Source: Volvariella volvacea V23
Lineage: Eukaryota; Basidiomycota; Agaricomycetes; Agaricales; Pluteaceae
Length of the DNA stretch: 64,000 nt
Direction of reading: 5' to 3'
Assembly (NCBI GenBank): GCA_000349905.1
Contig: KB722736.1
Location: 2,616,754 to 2,680,753 of the forward strand
The notes below the pieces were generated by a model. That model saw only the letters and a program-made list of their open reading frames with translations, did not search any database and was not told the DNA's origin. The translations under genes were made by a program, and so were the position numbers. This document shows, piece by piece, positions 33,226 through 43,753 of the stretch; position 1 is the first letter of the stretch, and every line of letters begins with the position of its first letter.

Positions 33226-34711
33226 ATGAACTCCCTGGCCTACCTGTCGCGTCAGCTCGATGTATTGGCATCCGCAAAGAAGTCGCAACCTCCCCAATCC
33301 TATAGTGGCGATTCTCGAGGGGCCAGGGACCCAGATAGGTCATTGCACAGAGTGAATACCTGGACTACCAGATCCTTCTCTGTCGTCAAACAAGGCACTT
33401 TACCCTCCACCCCCAAGCCCAAGCGCTCCTCCTCATCACCAGCGATCTCCCTACCTTCTACCCACCGACCAGACTCAAGTACAAGCGCATCGCTCGTCTC
33501 TCCCAACCTCCCCTCTCAGACGCATTCCCAACTAAATTCATTCTTCAGGCGGATATTCTTCATCCGGGTCTTCTTGTTGGTCTGGGATAATCTTCGTAAT
33601 GCTTGGTCTTCTGTAGCAGCTGTGTTTTCCAGGCGGGGGCCTGTACGAGCTGTAGCCAACGTCGAGGAAAAGGAGAGTAGTGAGGAAGAAGAGGATAGCT
33701 CGGATGAGGCAATTGTAACTCGTTTCAAGCCTGCCGCAGCACGACTACAACATGCACCATCAGATTTACTCTACATTGCTGGACCTAGCTACCTATCTCC
33801 ACCGTCTGATGTGCAGGCACCACCACATCAGAAGCACACACCAGCAGGCTCTCCTCCTCCTCCGCCGTCACCCGCCTCCTCGCTCGATACAGCATCTCGC
33901 GCATCAACGCCCCCAGTCCACAGGAAGTCCCCACTCCATTTCCCAAAGACACTCGTCCTCGACCTCGATGAAACTCTTATACACTCAACCTCCCGCCCGA
34001 TGCACACCGCCAGTCGCTGGGGGCTATTTGGTCTCGGTTCTTGGGGGTTTGGAAGGAGCAACAAAGCTGCTGGCCATACGGTTGAGGTGTTCCTAGGTGG
34101 TCGTAGCACGCTCTATCATGTCTACAAACGTCCTTTCGTAGACTTCTTCCTTCGTACTGTGCGTATTGTCTGCCTACGCCTATATGCTCATATCTTAAGT
34201 ATCCTTTCAGGTCTCTGGATGGTATACACTTGTTATATTCACTGCCTCTATGCAAGAATACGCGGATCCAGTTATTGACTGGCTAGATGCTGGCCGTGGA
34301 ATTCTTGCTCATCGTTTGTTTCGAGATGTATGTTAATTTCCTACTTGGATTGCTTGGGGAGTTGTGTCACTCATCTCCACACCCCAACAGTCTTGCACAC
34401 AATTACCGAACGGATCATACACAAAGGATCTATCCTTAGTTGAGGCGGACCTTTCTCGGGTGTGTCTGGTAGATAATTCGCCTATCAGTTATCGTGTTAA
34501 TGAAGGTAAGTCGTCCTCCTGAATGCTATAACTGACAGCGAGCTGACGTAGAGCAGCCAATGGAATTCCTATAGAAGGCTGGACCCACGACCCACATGAT
34601 GAAGCACTATTAGACTTGCTCCCTGTCCTTGATTCTCTACGATTTACGTCAGATGTCCGCCGAGTTTTGGGCCTCCGTTCCGCAACAGCAGCAGCAGGAG
34701 CGTCCTCATGA
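33226..34711 (+). CDS. NEM1: NEM1/Dullard-like phosphatase (lipin phosphatase, FCP1 fold)
   Basis: Nem1 with Spo7 dephosphorylates lipin at the nuclear/ER membrane and so directs phosphatidate to storage lipid. The long N-terminus ([19 protein letters not shown]...) is Ser/Pro-rich and has one hydrophobic segment ([15 protein letters not shown]) that probably anchors it. The catalytic motif [14 protein letters not shown] (33952-33993, DxDxT) opens the FCP1 domain, followed by [25 protein letters not shown]. Spliced blocks are [55 protein letters not shown] and [28 protein letters not shown]. The end is a short AlaSer tail. Four or five exons. Confidence 0.92.
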
Positions 34712-35215
34712 TCTTGCACGATGGGTCGTTTGTTCTACCTACAGCCCTTTGCGTCATTGTTCAAGTTACACCTCACGAACCCTTCTCATCATTCTTTCTT
34801 TTTTCCCCACTTCGCTTGTGATCTTTATCGTAGTTTACTGTCGCATCAACCGATACCACTGCAACTCGAAAGAACCCTATCCCAAAGATACGCAATTGTT
34901 CGTAATTTAATGCATGTATAACCTCTGCGCTATCACGTCGAATATGCCCCATTAGCCAACACCGAGGCTGCTACTCGTTCTTTCGCCTCGTATTCGATTT
35001 GAATTGAATTTGGCTGGCTACCCGTTGTCAATGCCTCGGTATCAATTATTCTCAGTAGTAAATTACAATATGCATGTTTGGTTGGACTGGTATTATGACA
35101 GCGGCGCAGACGTAAATGGGAAAAAACCTAATACTAAGACAGCGTAGAAATGCAATGGCAAGACCTCGTAACGATGAGGAAATCAGGAAGTAGCGGCGGG
35201 CAGAGGACGTCAGTA
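34712..35215. other. Intergenic between convergent NEM1 and SNF7 genes
   Basis: This space holds the 3' ends of two genes pointing at each other. Small plus-strand frames here (34629-34921) run through NEM1 in the wrong frame and have no support. Confidence 0.5.
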
Positions 35216-36270
35216 TCACATAGCCAATGAAGCCTGCAGTTCTTTGAGCTGCGCCTCGTCGTCGTCCTCCACTGCAGTAGTAGTTTTGCGTGCTGTATAA
35301 TTAAAGATATTAGGCAGGGTTTGACATCCACTCATAACGGGGGTCACACCTTCCGTTTTTGTAGCACCTGGTGGAAGCGTAACTGGTACATGATCCGCCT
35401 CGTTGAGACGCAGATTTAGTTCTTCCTGCTCCAATTCGTCCAGCTCTGCCTTCAATTCGTCCTGTAGACAGCGTATAAGGTATCTCTGGGAAGAGAACAG
35501 TCAAGAATGAAACGCACTTCGTCCAGCTGGGCTCCACTGTATACTGGGTTTGAAAGTGCCTCCGCTATTTCGTTTGCAATCTCTCGTTGTTCTTGTACAA
35601 CCGACATTGTGGCATCTACCCTCTCTATCGTCCTAAGAAACCAAGTTAGGATAAGTATGGTTTAGAGATAGTCACATATTAAAGTAGTGACGCAGGAGCA
35701 GTGCCAGACCAAATTGGATGGCTAGGGGCAGGGAACGGGGCAGATAGTAAGTGAAGACGTACATATTGCCGTGAATCACCTTTAGAGCATCAGCAGCCTT
35801 CTTCATCGCAGTCATCGTCTCTGCGTTGAGGTTTGCAGACTCTAGTGTATTCATCTGCAGTTCGAGTTGTAATCGTGTACCAGCAAGTCGTTCAAGCTCA
35901 GCCTCGCTGGCTTTCTTCCGTTTGAGAGCGGCGGTGGCCACTGGTTATCATGTACCCATAACACATTCACAGGTAGAACCGCAGCACCCAGAAGTCACCA
36001 ATACATACATAAAGGAGGTGCAGAGGTTGCAAAGACAAAGCAATGGCATGTTGAGCACTTGCTACTCAAGGAAGCAGGGAAGAAGATACCTGTCTTGTTC
36101 GACACAGCGTTTGCTCGGGCTTTCTTCAACTCCTCATCGATCTTCTTCTGAAGATGTTCCTCCTTCTTCTCAATCATCTGTATTTGCTGTCGGAGCTGCA
36201 CGATGCTCTCCCTTGCTGCCTGCTTGGGGTCCTTTCGAGCACCAAAGTAGCTCATGAAGCTTGCCATCAT
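35216..36270 (-). CDS. SNF7: ESCRT-III subunit SNF7 (VPS32/CHMP4)
   Basis: SNF7 polymerises into the filament that cuts intraluminal vesicles at endosomes. Exon 1 is MMASFMSYFGARKDPKQAARESIVQLRQQIQMIEKKEEHLQKKIDEELKKARANAVSNKT, the conserved helix 1 with its basic face. It is spliced to VATAALKRKKASEAELERLAGTRLQLELQMNTLESANLNAETMTAMKKAADALK, then to TIERVDATM, EQREIANEIAEALSNPV and DELKAELDELEQEELNLRLNE. The end QLKELQASLAM is the MIM1-like motif for VPS4. About 220 residues, normal length. The second ATG (36267) is an equally good start. Confidence 0.95.
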
Positions 36271-36687
36271 AGGTGAGAGCGTCGAAGGGGTGTGTCGTTA
36301 AGAAGGTGGCAAAAAGCAAAGCCAAGGGCAATGGGAATATTAAAAAGCAATGGCTGCGGGCGTGGGCTGAGGTCACTGCTTAATGAGGACGATGCAACCC
36401 CGATAAGGTCATCCTGGGAAACTCTGACTCATTCCCTAAGCTAGAAGTAATACCGTCAAGCTGCGCGCTGCGTATGCAATCTCATCTCATTCCACATCAC
36501 TTCCTATATCTATCCAAAATCATAAGTAAAATGATCCGGCAATGCCAGTCACAAGTCTGTATAGTAAAGAAATTTGGCCCAAAACGGCCGTATCTACGGA
36601 GGTTCTGCAGGTGGTATTCAATCGTCCTTTGGGTCATCATTGCTAATATGTGATTTAGAAACGGAAACTCCCAAGTTAGTGCAGAAC
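36271..36687. other. Intergenic: SNF7 promoter and 3' region of LAG1
   Basis: No gene supported. A 64-codon minus frame (36691-36497) shares its first codons with the last exon region of LAG1 in a different frame. I see no clear TATA box. Confidence 0.45.
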
Positions 36688-37930
36688 TCACTCTTCGTCA
36701 TCACTGCGGTCATCTGAAGCACCTTGTCCTATCAGCACTCTGAAAGCAACGCGGCAAATCATCCAGCCCCAAATCGCCTGAATGACCTACAGGAAATATA
36801 TTCAGCTGTATGTCGTAAACAAACCCATCAACCCACCTGTAAGGATATTAGCAAGCCACAAAAGACCAGGTATGATGTCTTGCTGAGGTAGTGTCCTTCT
36901 TCTGGAACCCACTTCAATTCGATGTACTGGAAACTCTCGGTAACAGCCGAAAGAATAACAAGAATAAAAAGCCAATGACGGGTAATTAGCCACGAAACAA
37001 GGAAGATTCCAAATGTGATGTCGCAGGCAAGGCTAAGCTGGATATAGCGGAACATCTTGGCAGTCTAGAATGGGGTAACATCAGGGCAAGCAACCGGAGG
37101 CAAAGCACAGCACTTACAGGCAGGAAGATATCACACCAATCCATGAGTACCATAATTAGACAGCCGACGCGGGTAAAGTTGCAGTAATAGCTCAGGGCCA
37201 TGAGCACAACCGTTATAACGTGATGAGTCATCATCTGGATATGGTCTTTTCTTCGGGCCTCAGCATTGAGAATTAGTATTTGGTGTAGGTAGAAGGCGGT
37301 CTGAAGGAGGTAGTATAACTTTAAGGGTCCAGCAAGGGGAATATGTGGGTAATTCTTCCAAACATCTACAGGGTCGAGAACTTTTGTCGGGAGGTTGCGA
37401 TGGATATACTAATAAGCGACTTTAGAATCATAGGAGCGACTCGGAGGACGGCACAGACATACCAAACCAAATGTCCATTGAAGAGGATAATAAATAGCGG
37501 ACCAGCCCTGCTCTGCAAACCGTAGAACGCTACGATGGAGCTGATGTTGCTGCTTGGGAGTGAGGACTAAGGCGCTAACACTGTTGGCCTCATGATTCCC
37601 ATTGAGTACTCCATTGCCACTAGATTTGCCGTTTGTCTTGCTGGAAGCTTTGAGAGCCTTCTTCCGAGCAGCGATCTCCAGATCCCTGGTCAACTTCCAT
37701 CGAGCAAAGGGCTCGAATATGGCCAATCGGAAAAAATCCCGCAAAATAGCCATGACAGCGATGCAGGTGATGACAAGGCACACATCCAGAGGTCCCACAT
37801 TGTAGTAGGCGGAGTCCGGGAAGGAATCGGACTTCTGGGGAGGTTCTGTTGGATGAGAAAGGGAGAAAAACGGAACGAGGTATGGGTGAAGCCATTGGGT
37901 TGTGAAGACCGACTCCATTAACGGGATCAT
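36688..37930 (-). CDS. LAG1: Ceramide synthase (LAG1/LAC1, TLC domain)
   Basis: This ER enzyme joins a fatty acyl-CoA to a sphingoid base. It begins MIPLMESVFTTQWLHPYLVPFFSLSH, with a first hydrophobic helix at VGPLDVCLVITCIAVMAI and a Lys/Ser/Asn-rich loop. The TLC domain includes GWSAIYYPLQWTFGL, LKLYYLLQTAFYLHQILILNAEARRKDH and the Lag1 motif MMTHHVITVVLMALSYYCNFTRVG..IMVLMDWCDIFLP, with the catalytic His pair and Asp residues. It continues AKMFRYIQLSLACDITFGIFLVSWLITRHW. The acidic C-terminus is GASDDRSDDEE, a casein-kinase-2-like site cluster as in yeast Lac1/Lag1. Six or so exons. Divergent from the U1A gene. Confidence 0.94.
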
Positions 37931-38210
37931 GGTGGCAAAGCAAAGGACTGGATGTAATGAGGCACGTTAATGAAATCAACAAGGAGTGAATCTGAGCGAT
38001 ATACCTGGTCAAGGGAGATCAAAGGAAGGACAAGGGTAGAATGCCCGTGCACTGAGCAAGAAGAAGATAGAGGAGGAGGACAACGGAGGGTTGCTGGATG
38101 CAACCTAAGAGGCGATTGAAATATCAACTGACCACTAAAACCTTGCTTCAATTGCCCGTGGGAATTTCAACTCACCCCCTTCCTCCACACACGTTCATCC
38201 ATTCCATCCA

Positions 38211-39128
38211 ATGGCTCCTTCCAATCAACCGTGTCCAACTCTCTACATCAACAATCTGAATGACAAAGTCAACAAAGATGAACTTAGGACACAATTATAC
38301 GCTCTCTTCACGACTTATGGCAAGATAATTGATATTATCGCGTCCAAGAACCAACGCATGCGGGGCCAGGCCTTCCTGGTTTTCAGTGATCTGGCCGGTG
38401 CAACCGCAGCAATGCGCGCCTGCGAGGGCATGGTGTTCTATGACAAGCCTATGGTAAGCTTCTGCATCCATATCGTTTACCAATTAAACAACGAACCCAG
38501 CACATCGACTATGCGAAAACGAAATCTTATGCGACACTGAAACGCGAGGATCCCAATTTCGTGCCCCCCACATCTGTCCATGCAAGTTCTTTGCTTAACC
38601 AAAAGCTTGAGAAGCGTTTAAGGGAGGACGATGCAGACGGACGGGCGGTCAAGCGGGAGAAGGGTGACGATGAGGAAGAGGAGATGGAAATTGATGATGA
38701 GGATGAGTCCACTCCACAGCAATCTAAAACTACATGTACGTCGCACTATTTAAATGAGAATGCCCGCTTCATACCTCTTCGTAAGCATTAAATGCCGTAC
38801 CTCCCGCGGCACAGCAACCCTCGGCCCGCTTACTATGTACAAACCTTCCTCAGGAGGTTACGGATGATGTTTTGTCTGTGCTTTTTCAACAGTACGCGTT
38901 TCCATACCTTTTGGTCGACGACTCTATCTCAGACGATGCCATTACCCCAGATACCAGGGATTCCAGAGTACTCAAGTTACGTGGTCACCTACACCGAACG
39001 ACGCTGGCGTTCGAGTTAAAATGGCACAAGTCCTCTTTGAATCACCTGACCTCGCAGCAGTTGCAAAGGATGCCCTCGATGGCTTCACGCTCAAAAAGGG
39101 ATGGTCCATGTCAGTCGTATATATATAA
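38211..39128 (+). CDS. U1A/U2B''-type spliceosomal RRM protein
   Basis: Two RRMs of the SNF/U1A/U2B'' family, which bind stem-loops of U1 and U2 snRNA. RRM1 is PTLYINNLNDKVNKDELRTQLYALFTTYGKIIDI..., with RNP1 RMRGQAFLVF, and after an intron HIDYAKTKSYATL. An acidic/basic linker with EEEEMEIDDEDES follows. RRM2 is rebuilt from exons: ARLLCTNLPQEVTDDVLSVLFQQ / YQGFQSTQVTWSPTPNDAGVRVKMAQVLFESPDLAAVAKDALDGFTLKKGWSMSVVYI, a complete second domain. Fungi of this group often carry one gene serving as both U1A and U2B'', so the two cannot be told apart here. Confidence 0.9.
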
Positions 39129-39222
39129 TGGAATGATCGTCATTGGTGTGTTGCTATCACGCTTGTACTAAATGGCATCGTTTCGTTTATTATGTCTCAG
39201 CGAGACCCTTCTTCGCGACAAC

Positions 39223-40158
39223 CTATTCTCCTAAAGCTTTCAAAATTGCCTGCCCGAGCGGTGTAGCAGAAGCAGGATTCTGCCCCGTTATGAGCTTGCC
39301 GTCCACAATTACTTTAGCCTAGAGACAGTCAGACGCTGGACTGGTCTTCTTCAACAAGCTACTCACCCCGAAATTTTGTTCAGCCTTGTCAAATTTACCA
39401 CCGAGAGCGACAATCTTGGACTCGAGTGAGAACGGAACGTCCTCAACGGTCCCAAGTGCTTCCTCTTCAGCATTGGAGAACCCGGTGAAGCTGCGACCCT
39501 TGAAGACAGAGTCCCCAGAACTGTCTGTGGCACCAACCAATGCACTTGGGAGAGTTGAGTGGACTAAATAGCACAGGGCCGCAAGAACTTACGCTGGTCC
39601 GTGGCATACTGCTGAGACGATCTTGCCTGCTTGCCAGAACTGAATAGCTGACATCAATTCTCAACGAACGTGCTGATAGGACGAATACTGGCTTGAGATG
39701 CGAGTTTTATGTTAACTGGATCTACTGGTAGATCGATAACTGGGCCGTGTCCTCCGATGTAGAAAATGGCGTCGTAGTCATGGACGTTAATAGCGGACAA
39801 CTTCTTTGCGTTAGCAAGCTTTGCTTTTACTACGTCATCGTTCAAGAATCTAGTGCACTCTTCATCGTTAGCGAATACCTTCAGGGTGCATAGATTAGCT
39901 GCTGGCAGATTCCGTAAGCATAGATGATACGTACTTCAGCGCTCTTTGGGTCCAGAGGGGGATTGGGACCTTTTGGTGATGCGAAGTCAATGTTCACGTA
40001 GGGCGCCAATACGTAGTATGGGTGAGCTGCCTCGGGAAGGTACCAACCCTAGAGAGAATGGAGATTAATCATAGGATGGTAGAAAGATAAGACCTCACAG
40101 TTGGGTGGTCCCTGGCAGTTTTGTCTGCAGAGGTGTAGACGAAGAGTACAGATGGCAT
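39223..40158 (-). CDS. HSP31-like DJ-1/PfpI family protein (glyoxalase III)
   Basis: Splicing yields a ~240-residue HSP31-type protein: MPSVLFVYTSADKTARDHPTGWYLPEAAHPYYVL..., the Glu in LPEAAHP being the second active-site residue. Next come VNIDFASPKGPNPPLDP, then HDYDAIFYIGGHGPVIDLP. After an intron FWQAGKIVSAVCHGPA carries the nucleophilic Cys codon at 39604-39606 with its His. The C-terminal blocks are SFTGFSNAEEEALG...VPFSLESKIVALGGKF and LITGQNPASATPLGQAILKAL. Members turn methylglyoxal into lactate without glutathione and act in stationary-phase stress. A CCCCT stress-type element lies about 45 bp upstream of the ATG (minus strand), weak evidence on its own. Confidence 0.93.
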
Positions 40159-40485
40159 GGTGATTGGCAGTAGTGTTGGAGCTGGGCCTATCTGGCTGTA
40201 AGCAGGGGGTATTTGTAGCCAGCTGGATGACTGTGCTTAGTCATTTCGTGAGAGTTGGGACGTTCAACCGAGGAATATTCTCTGACATCGTGAACTAGAG
40301 GATTCTAGGCGTACTTGGCGGCTATGTCTTTATCGTGTCTTCTTGAGGACACCGTCGAGCGCGATGATGACTGAGTCTCGAGCTGCCGAGGAGCACTATA
40401 AACCGTTACGACCTGTTAGGGGCACTTGCCTGCCAAAATCGGCTATCACCGAGTGTCCTCTACCTGCTCTCTACCCGCACCTCAA

Positions 40486-41606
40486 ATGTCCTCATTCTTT
40501 GGTCTGTAAGGGCACTTTAACCTTTCAATCACACAAGATCTGATGCCCTTGCTGCCAGTGGCAAGACGCGTACTTTTAAGCCCCGAAAGGACGTACCAGA
40601 GGGGACTAAGCAATACCAATTAAGGAAGTATGCTGAAGCGACATTGGTGAGTTACGGCTACTGATTATAGTCATCATATGCAAATCGAATGTTGTCCCGC
40701 CCATCGCCATATCATTGGATATTGCACACTAGGGTTCTGGCAACTTAAGACTGGCGGTGCAACTACCCGAGGGAGAGGACCTCAATGAATGGTTAGCAGT
40801 ACATGGCAAGCCAAACACCCATTGCCCTCCATTCCGTTACCCCACTCATAACGCTTCGGGCCCGGTAATAGCTGTCGATTTCTTCAACCACCTGAACATG
40901 TTGTATGGCACCGTTACGGAGTTTTGCACGCAACAGGAGGCATGTTGTTACCCGGGCTTTCTCCTATCATTCTCAAGCTGATTGTGCCCCAGTGCCCTAT
41001 AATGTCTGCAGGGCCACGGTACGTAGCCAAGCCTTCCCTTCTGGGTCTCATCGGACTCATTTGAAGCGCATAGCTACGAGTACCTTTGGGAGGATGGGGT
41101 CAAGTACCGAAGACCAACGAAGCTGTCTGCACCTGATTATGTCGACGCGCTGATGAACTGGACTCAGAATATCTTGGACGATGAGAGTGTATTCCCGAAC
41201 AAGATCGGTTCGCACATCCTCTCATGTTGTATAGGCTATCTTTATCTTCTGCTGTCACAGGTGTCCCATTTCCCAAGAATTTTCGGGATACGGTCAGGAC
41301 GATTGTGCGCCGATTATTCCGAGTCTACGCGCATATATACAGCAACCACTTTGACCATATTTGCGCACTGGGAATAGAAGGTTGCAACCTTTCATTTGGA
41401 TCGTCACGCAAAGCTAATCCTGTGGCCAGCGCACCTGAACACGAGTTATCGACATTTCTTTTTGTTTGTCAACGAGGTGTGTTGGCAGTGCCCTGTGGTA
41501 GCGACTCTTACGAATGCGGTTGCAGTTTGACTTGGTAGACAAGAAGGAGCTTGCACCGTTGGACGAGCTGAATGACGCCATTCTGGCCGAGGACAGGATT
41601 CGGTGA
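40486..41606 (+). CDS. MOB1: MOB1 kinase activator (Hippo/mitotic exit/septation)
   Basis: MOB1 binds and activates NDR/LATS-type kinases (Dbf2/Sid2) in mitotic exit and septation. Exon 1 is MSSFFGL with a GTAAGG donor; then [29 protein letters not shown] / [24 protein letters not shown]. Next is [23 protein letters not shown] / CPIMSAGPR / [45 protein letters not shown] / [33 protein letters not shown] and [15 protein letters not shown] / [19 protein letters not shown]. Zinc ligands (Cys pair, His pair) are intact. Two introns (40806-40871 and 40940-40992) only work with GC donors. Confidence 0.93.
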
Positions 41607-42086
41607 GGTGGGACTGCTATGTAGGATATCACACATAGGATGGCAGATCGCTTCGTGGTGGCGAGCCACGGTGCTGGAGATTGAATTGCGAGATCCCTTT
41701 TGAGGTGCCATTGGGCAAGTGGCGCCGGCTATAACGAGAAGAGGCTCAAAAGAGAAAGAACCCCAGAATATTGTTGTGACTTGAGACGCCGTTGCCAATG
41801 CGACGAGGATCGCAGGCAGGATATTCTAGCAGTTTCTCTCGCAGTTTCTCATGATCCTTTCCTGCGAACGACATGGACGACGTTTGTCTGGATTGTGCTA
41901 GTGGCTGATGATCGACGCCCAGCCATGACGTACTCTCCGATGTCATCCACTTCTCCCTCGAATAGGAAGGCACATATGTCAACCAATCTCTCTTCTTGGC
42001 CCGAGTCATACGGCCAGCCAATCCCTGACGTATGGACGCGATCCACTGCATGCACGGAGGGCGGCGCACAATCGACACAATCGACA
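41607..42086. other. Intergenic between convergent MOB1 and BTB genes
   Basis: Open frames on both strands overlap here (about 140-150 codons each) but none shows a domain, signal or splice pattern. They are best read as chance frames. Confidence 0.5.
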
Positions 42087-43561
42087 TCAATGATTTACTA
42101 TAAGCCAGTTCGTGTGTATGGTGGGTGACGCAAACATACAGGAGTATTGTGGAATATAACATAGCAGTTGGAGTAAAGAAGGGTATTGAGTCCGTTGTAT
42201 GCATATAGAATTACAATGCTGATCTCGATGCAAATGAAACGAGGTCCGTTGCGACAACATGGCTCCGTGAGCCAAACCCATGAAGACAGACACACTGAGG
42301 GTCGCCCAACTTTTGGTCTGCAGGGATGACAGGGGTGTGCTGTTGAAGAGAAAAGAAGTGTGACAATGCGAGTTAGTCGCAATCATATTGTCCGCTGTTA
42401 CGGAGGCATAAGTTCTCTGTCCACAGTCTAACAGTGCTTCACGTACTTTTACCACAGACCACTGCACAATCAGGTTCTCTATGCGCTCCTGAAGGGTTGC
42501 TTGACACTGTTCGCAAGTCAAGTGGTCTGCCAACGGACGCAATGCCGACTCCATTGTGCTGGTGGAGAGATCTGGGCGGACGATCGCATAATATGAACCT
42601 TCCGTTTTGGGAAGAAGTAGCAAGGGTAAATACCTGGACGTGCATCCCATGCGAGATAGGCAGAAGCCAGCGCCCATGCGCGTGTCAGTTTTTTCTGTTC
42701 CGTCATATCACATTGAGGCGTGGGTGGATGAGGATGCGGGGGTGGCAACAAAACCCGCTTGAGAGCATCAGCACGACCGAAATGCAGGAAGAATAGACGT
42801 TTGAGATAGACCGGCCCGATATGTTGTGCCATTTCGTCCGAGAGGGAGGAGAGTGTGAAAGACAGGAGGTGCGACGACGTAGCGACTGCCAGGTCATACA
42901 AATCGAAGGAGGCCGCAAGGGCATATAGCTCCAATGGACAGAGCGGTGCATGTGTGAGTAGTAGGTTGTAGAGTGGCGAACCAGGTACGATTCGCGTTTT
43001 GGGATTGACCCCATACAGCGGGAGATGCTCCACCACGGTAACCAAGGTCTCGAACGACGGAGAGTAGTGCGCACAAGACATGTCGTAGATCGTGTGCAGA
43101 ATCGCATTGAGAACTGTAGAAGTTTCTGGAACACACACTATCGCATCCTGACCATCCGATTCTGGTGTAACTGGTAGCAAAGACCGAAAGCCATTATCGG
43201 AAGCACCGAGCAAAAGGGGGGTATGCACGTAGAAAAAGACCTCGTCCGAGGACAGAAGTGCAACGTCTGTTGGTAGTGGGTGGAGTCGAGCACCGGGGTA
43301 GAAGGTGGTAGAGACGGAGACCAGTGTGTTTGGTTCTGCTGGGTCATCTATTACTGGGGAGCCGTCATGGGACTCCTGAAGCTCGGGGTCAGAACAGAGA
43401 CAGTGGGGGACGGTGGGACGGAGAGCACATACTGGCGGTGTAGGAACCTGGACTGGGCCCGTGGTTGGGATGCAGTCTTCGCCTTTGTCGGAGAAGTGCA
43501 GCTCGAGGGGCTCTGCGACGAACTTGAGGACGGACTCCCAGTCGGCGTTATCCATGGTCAT
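42087..43561 (-). CDS. BTB-domain protein of the basidiomycete-expanded family
   Basis: Exon 1 (MTMDNADWESVLKFVAEPLELHFSD...) contains the BTB fold in degenerate form: GARLHPLPTDVALLSSDEVFFYVHTPLLLGASDNGFRSLL, then VLNAILHTIYDMSCAHYSPSFETLVTVVEHLPLYGV and the BACK-like helices LYALAASFDLYDLAVATSSHLLSF. A GT-AG intron in AWDARP/DLSTSTMESALRPLADHLTCEQCQATLQERIENLIVQWSVVK joins the family C-terminus. Beyond VVK the frame stays open to 42087; an intron starting at the GTACGT just after VVK could end the protein earlier, so the last ~100 codons are uncertain. Agaricomycetes carry many such genes; function is unknown. Confidence 0.75.
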
Positions 43562-43753
43562 GATAGAAAGCTAAGATGCGGAGGAGGTCTGGGAAGAGAT
43601 GTTTATAGACTCGATGAGTGCCAAATGCAGACTTTGGGACATTTGAAACCTAATTGATTAGATAAGCGTCTAATACAAATCTCGATCGCGTTTTGGGGTT
43701 CTCCAAACATTCCACCCTATTCTTGGCCGCCGGGTTGGGTGCACCCTTTAGAC

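Noticed and set aside
41607..42204. Overlapping 140-150-codon frames between MOB1 and the BTB gene
   Set aside because: Both strands are open at once without domains, typical of chance frames in a convergent 3' region.
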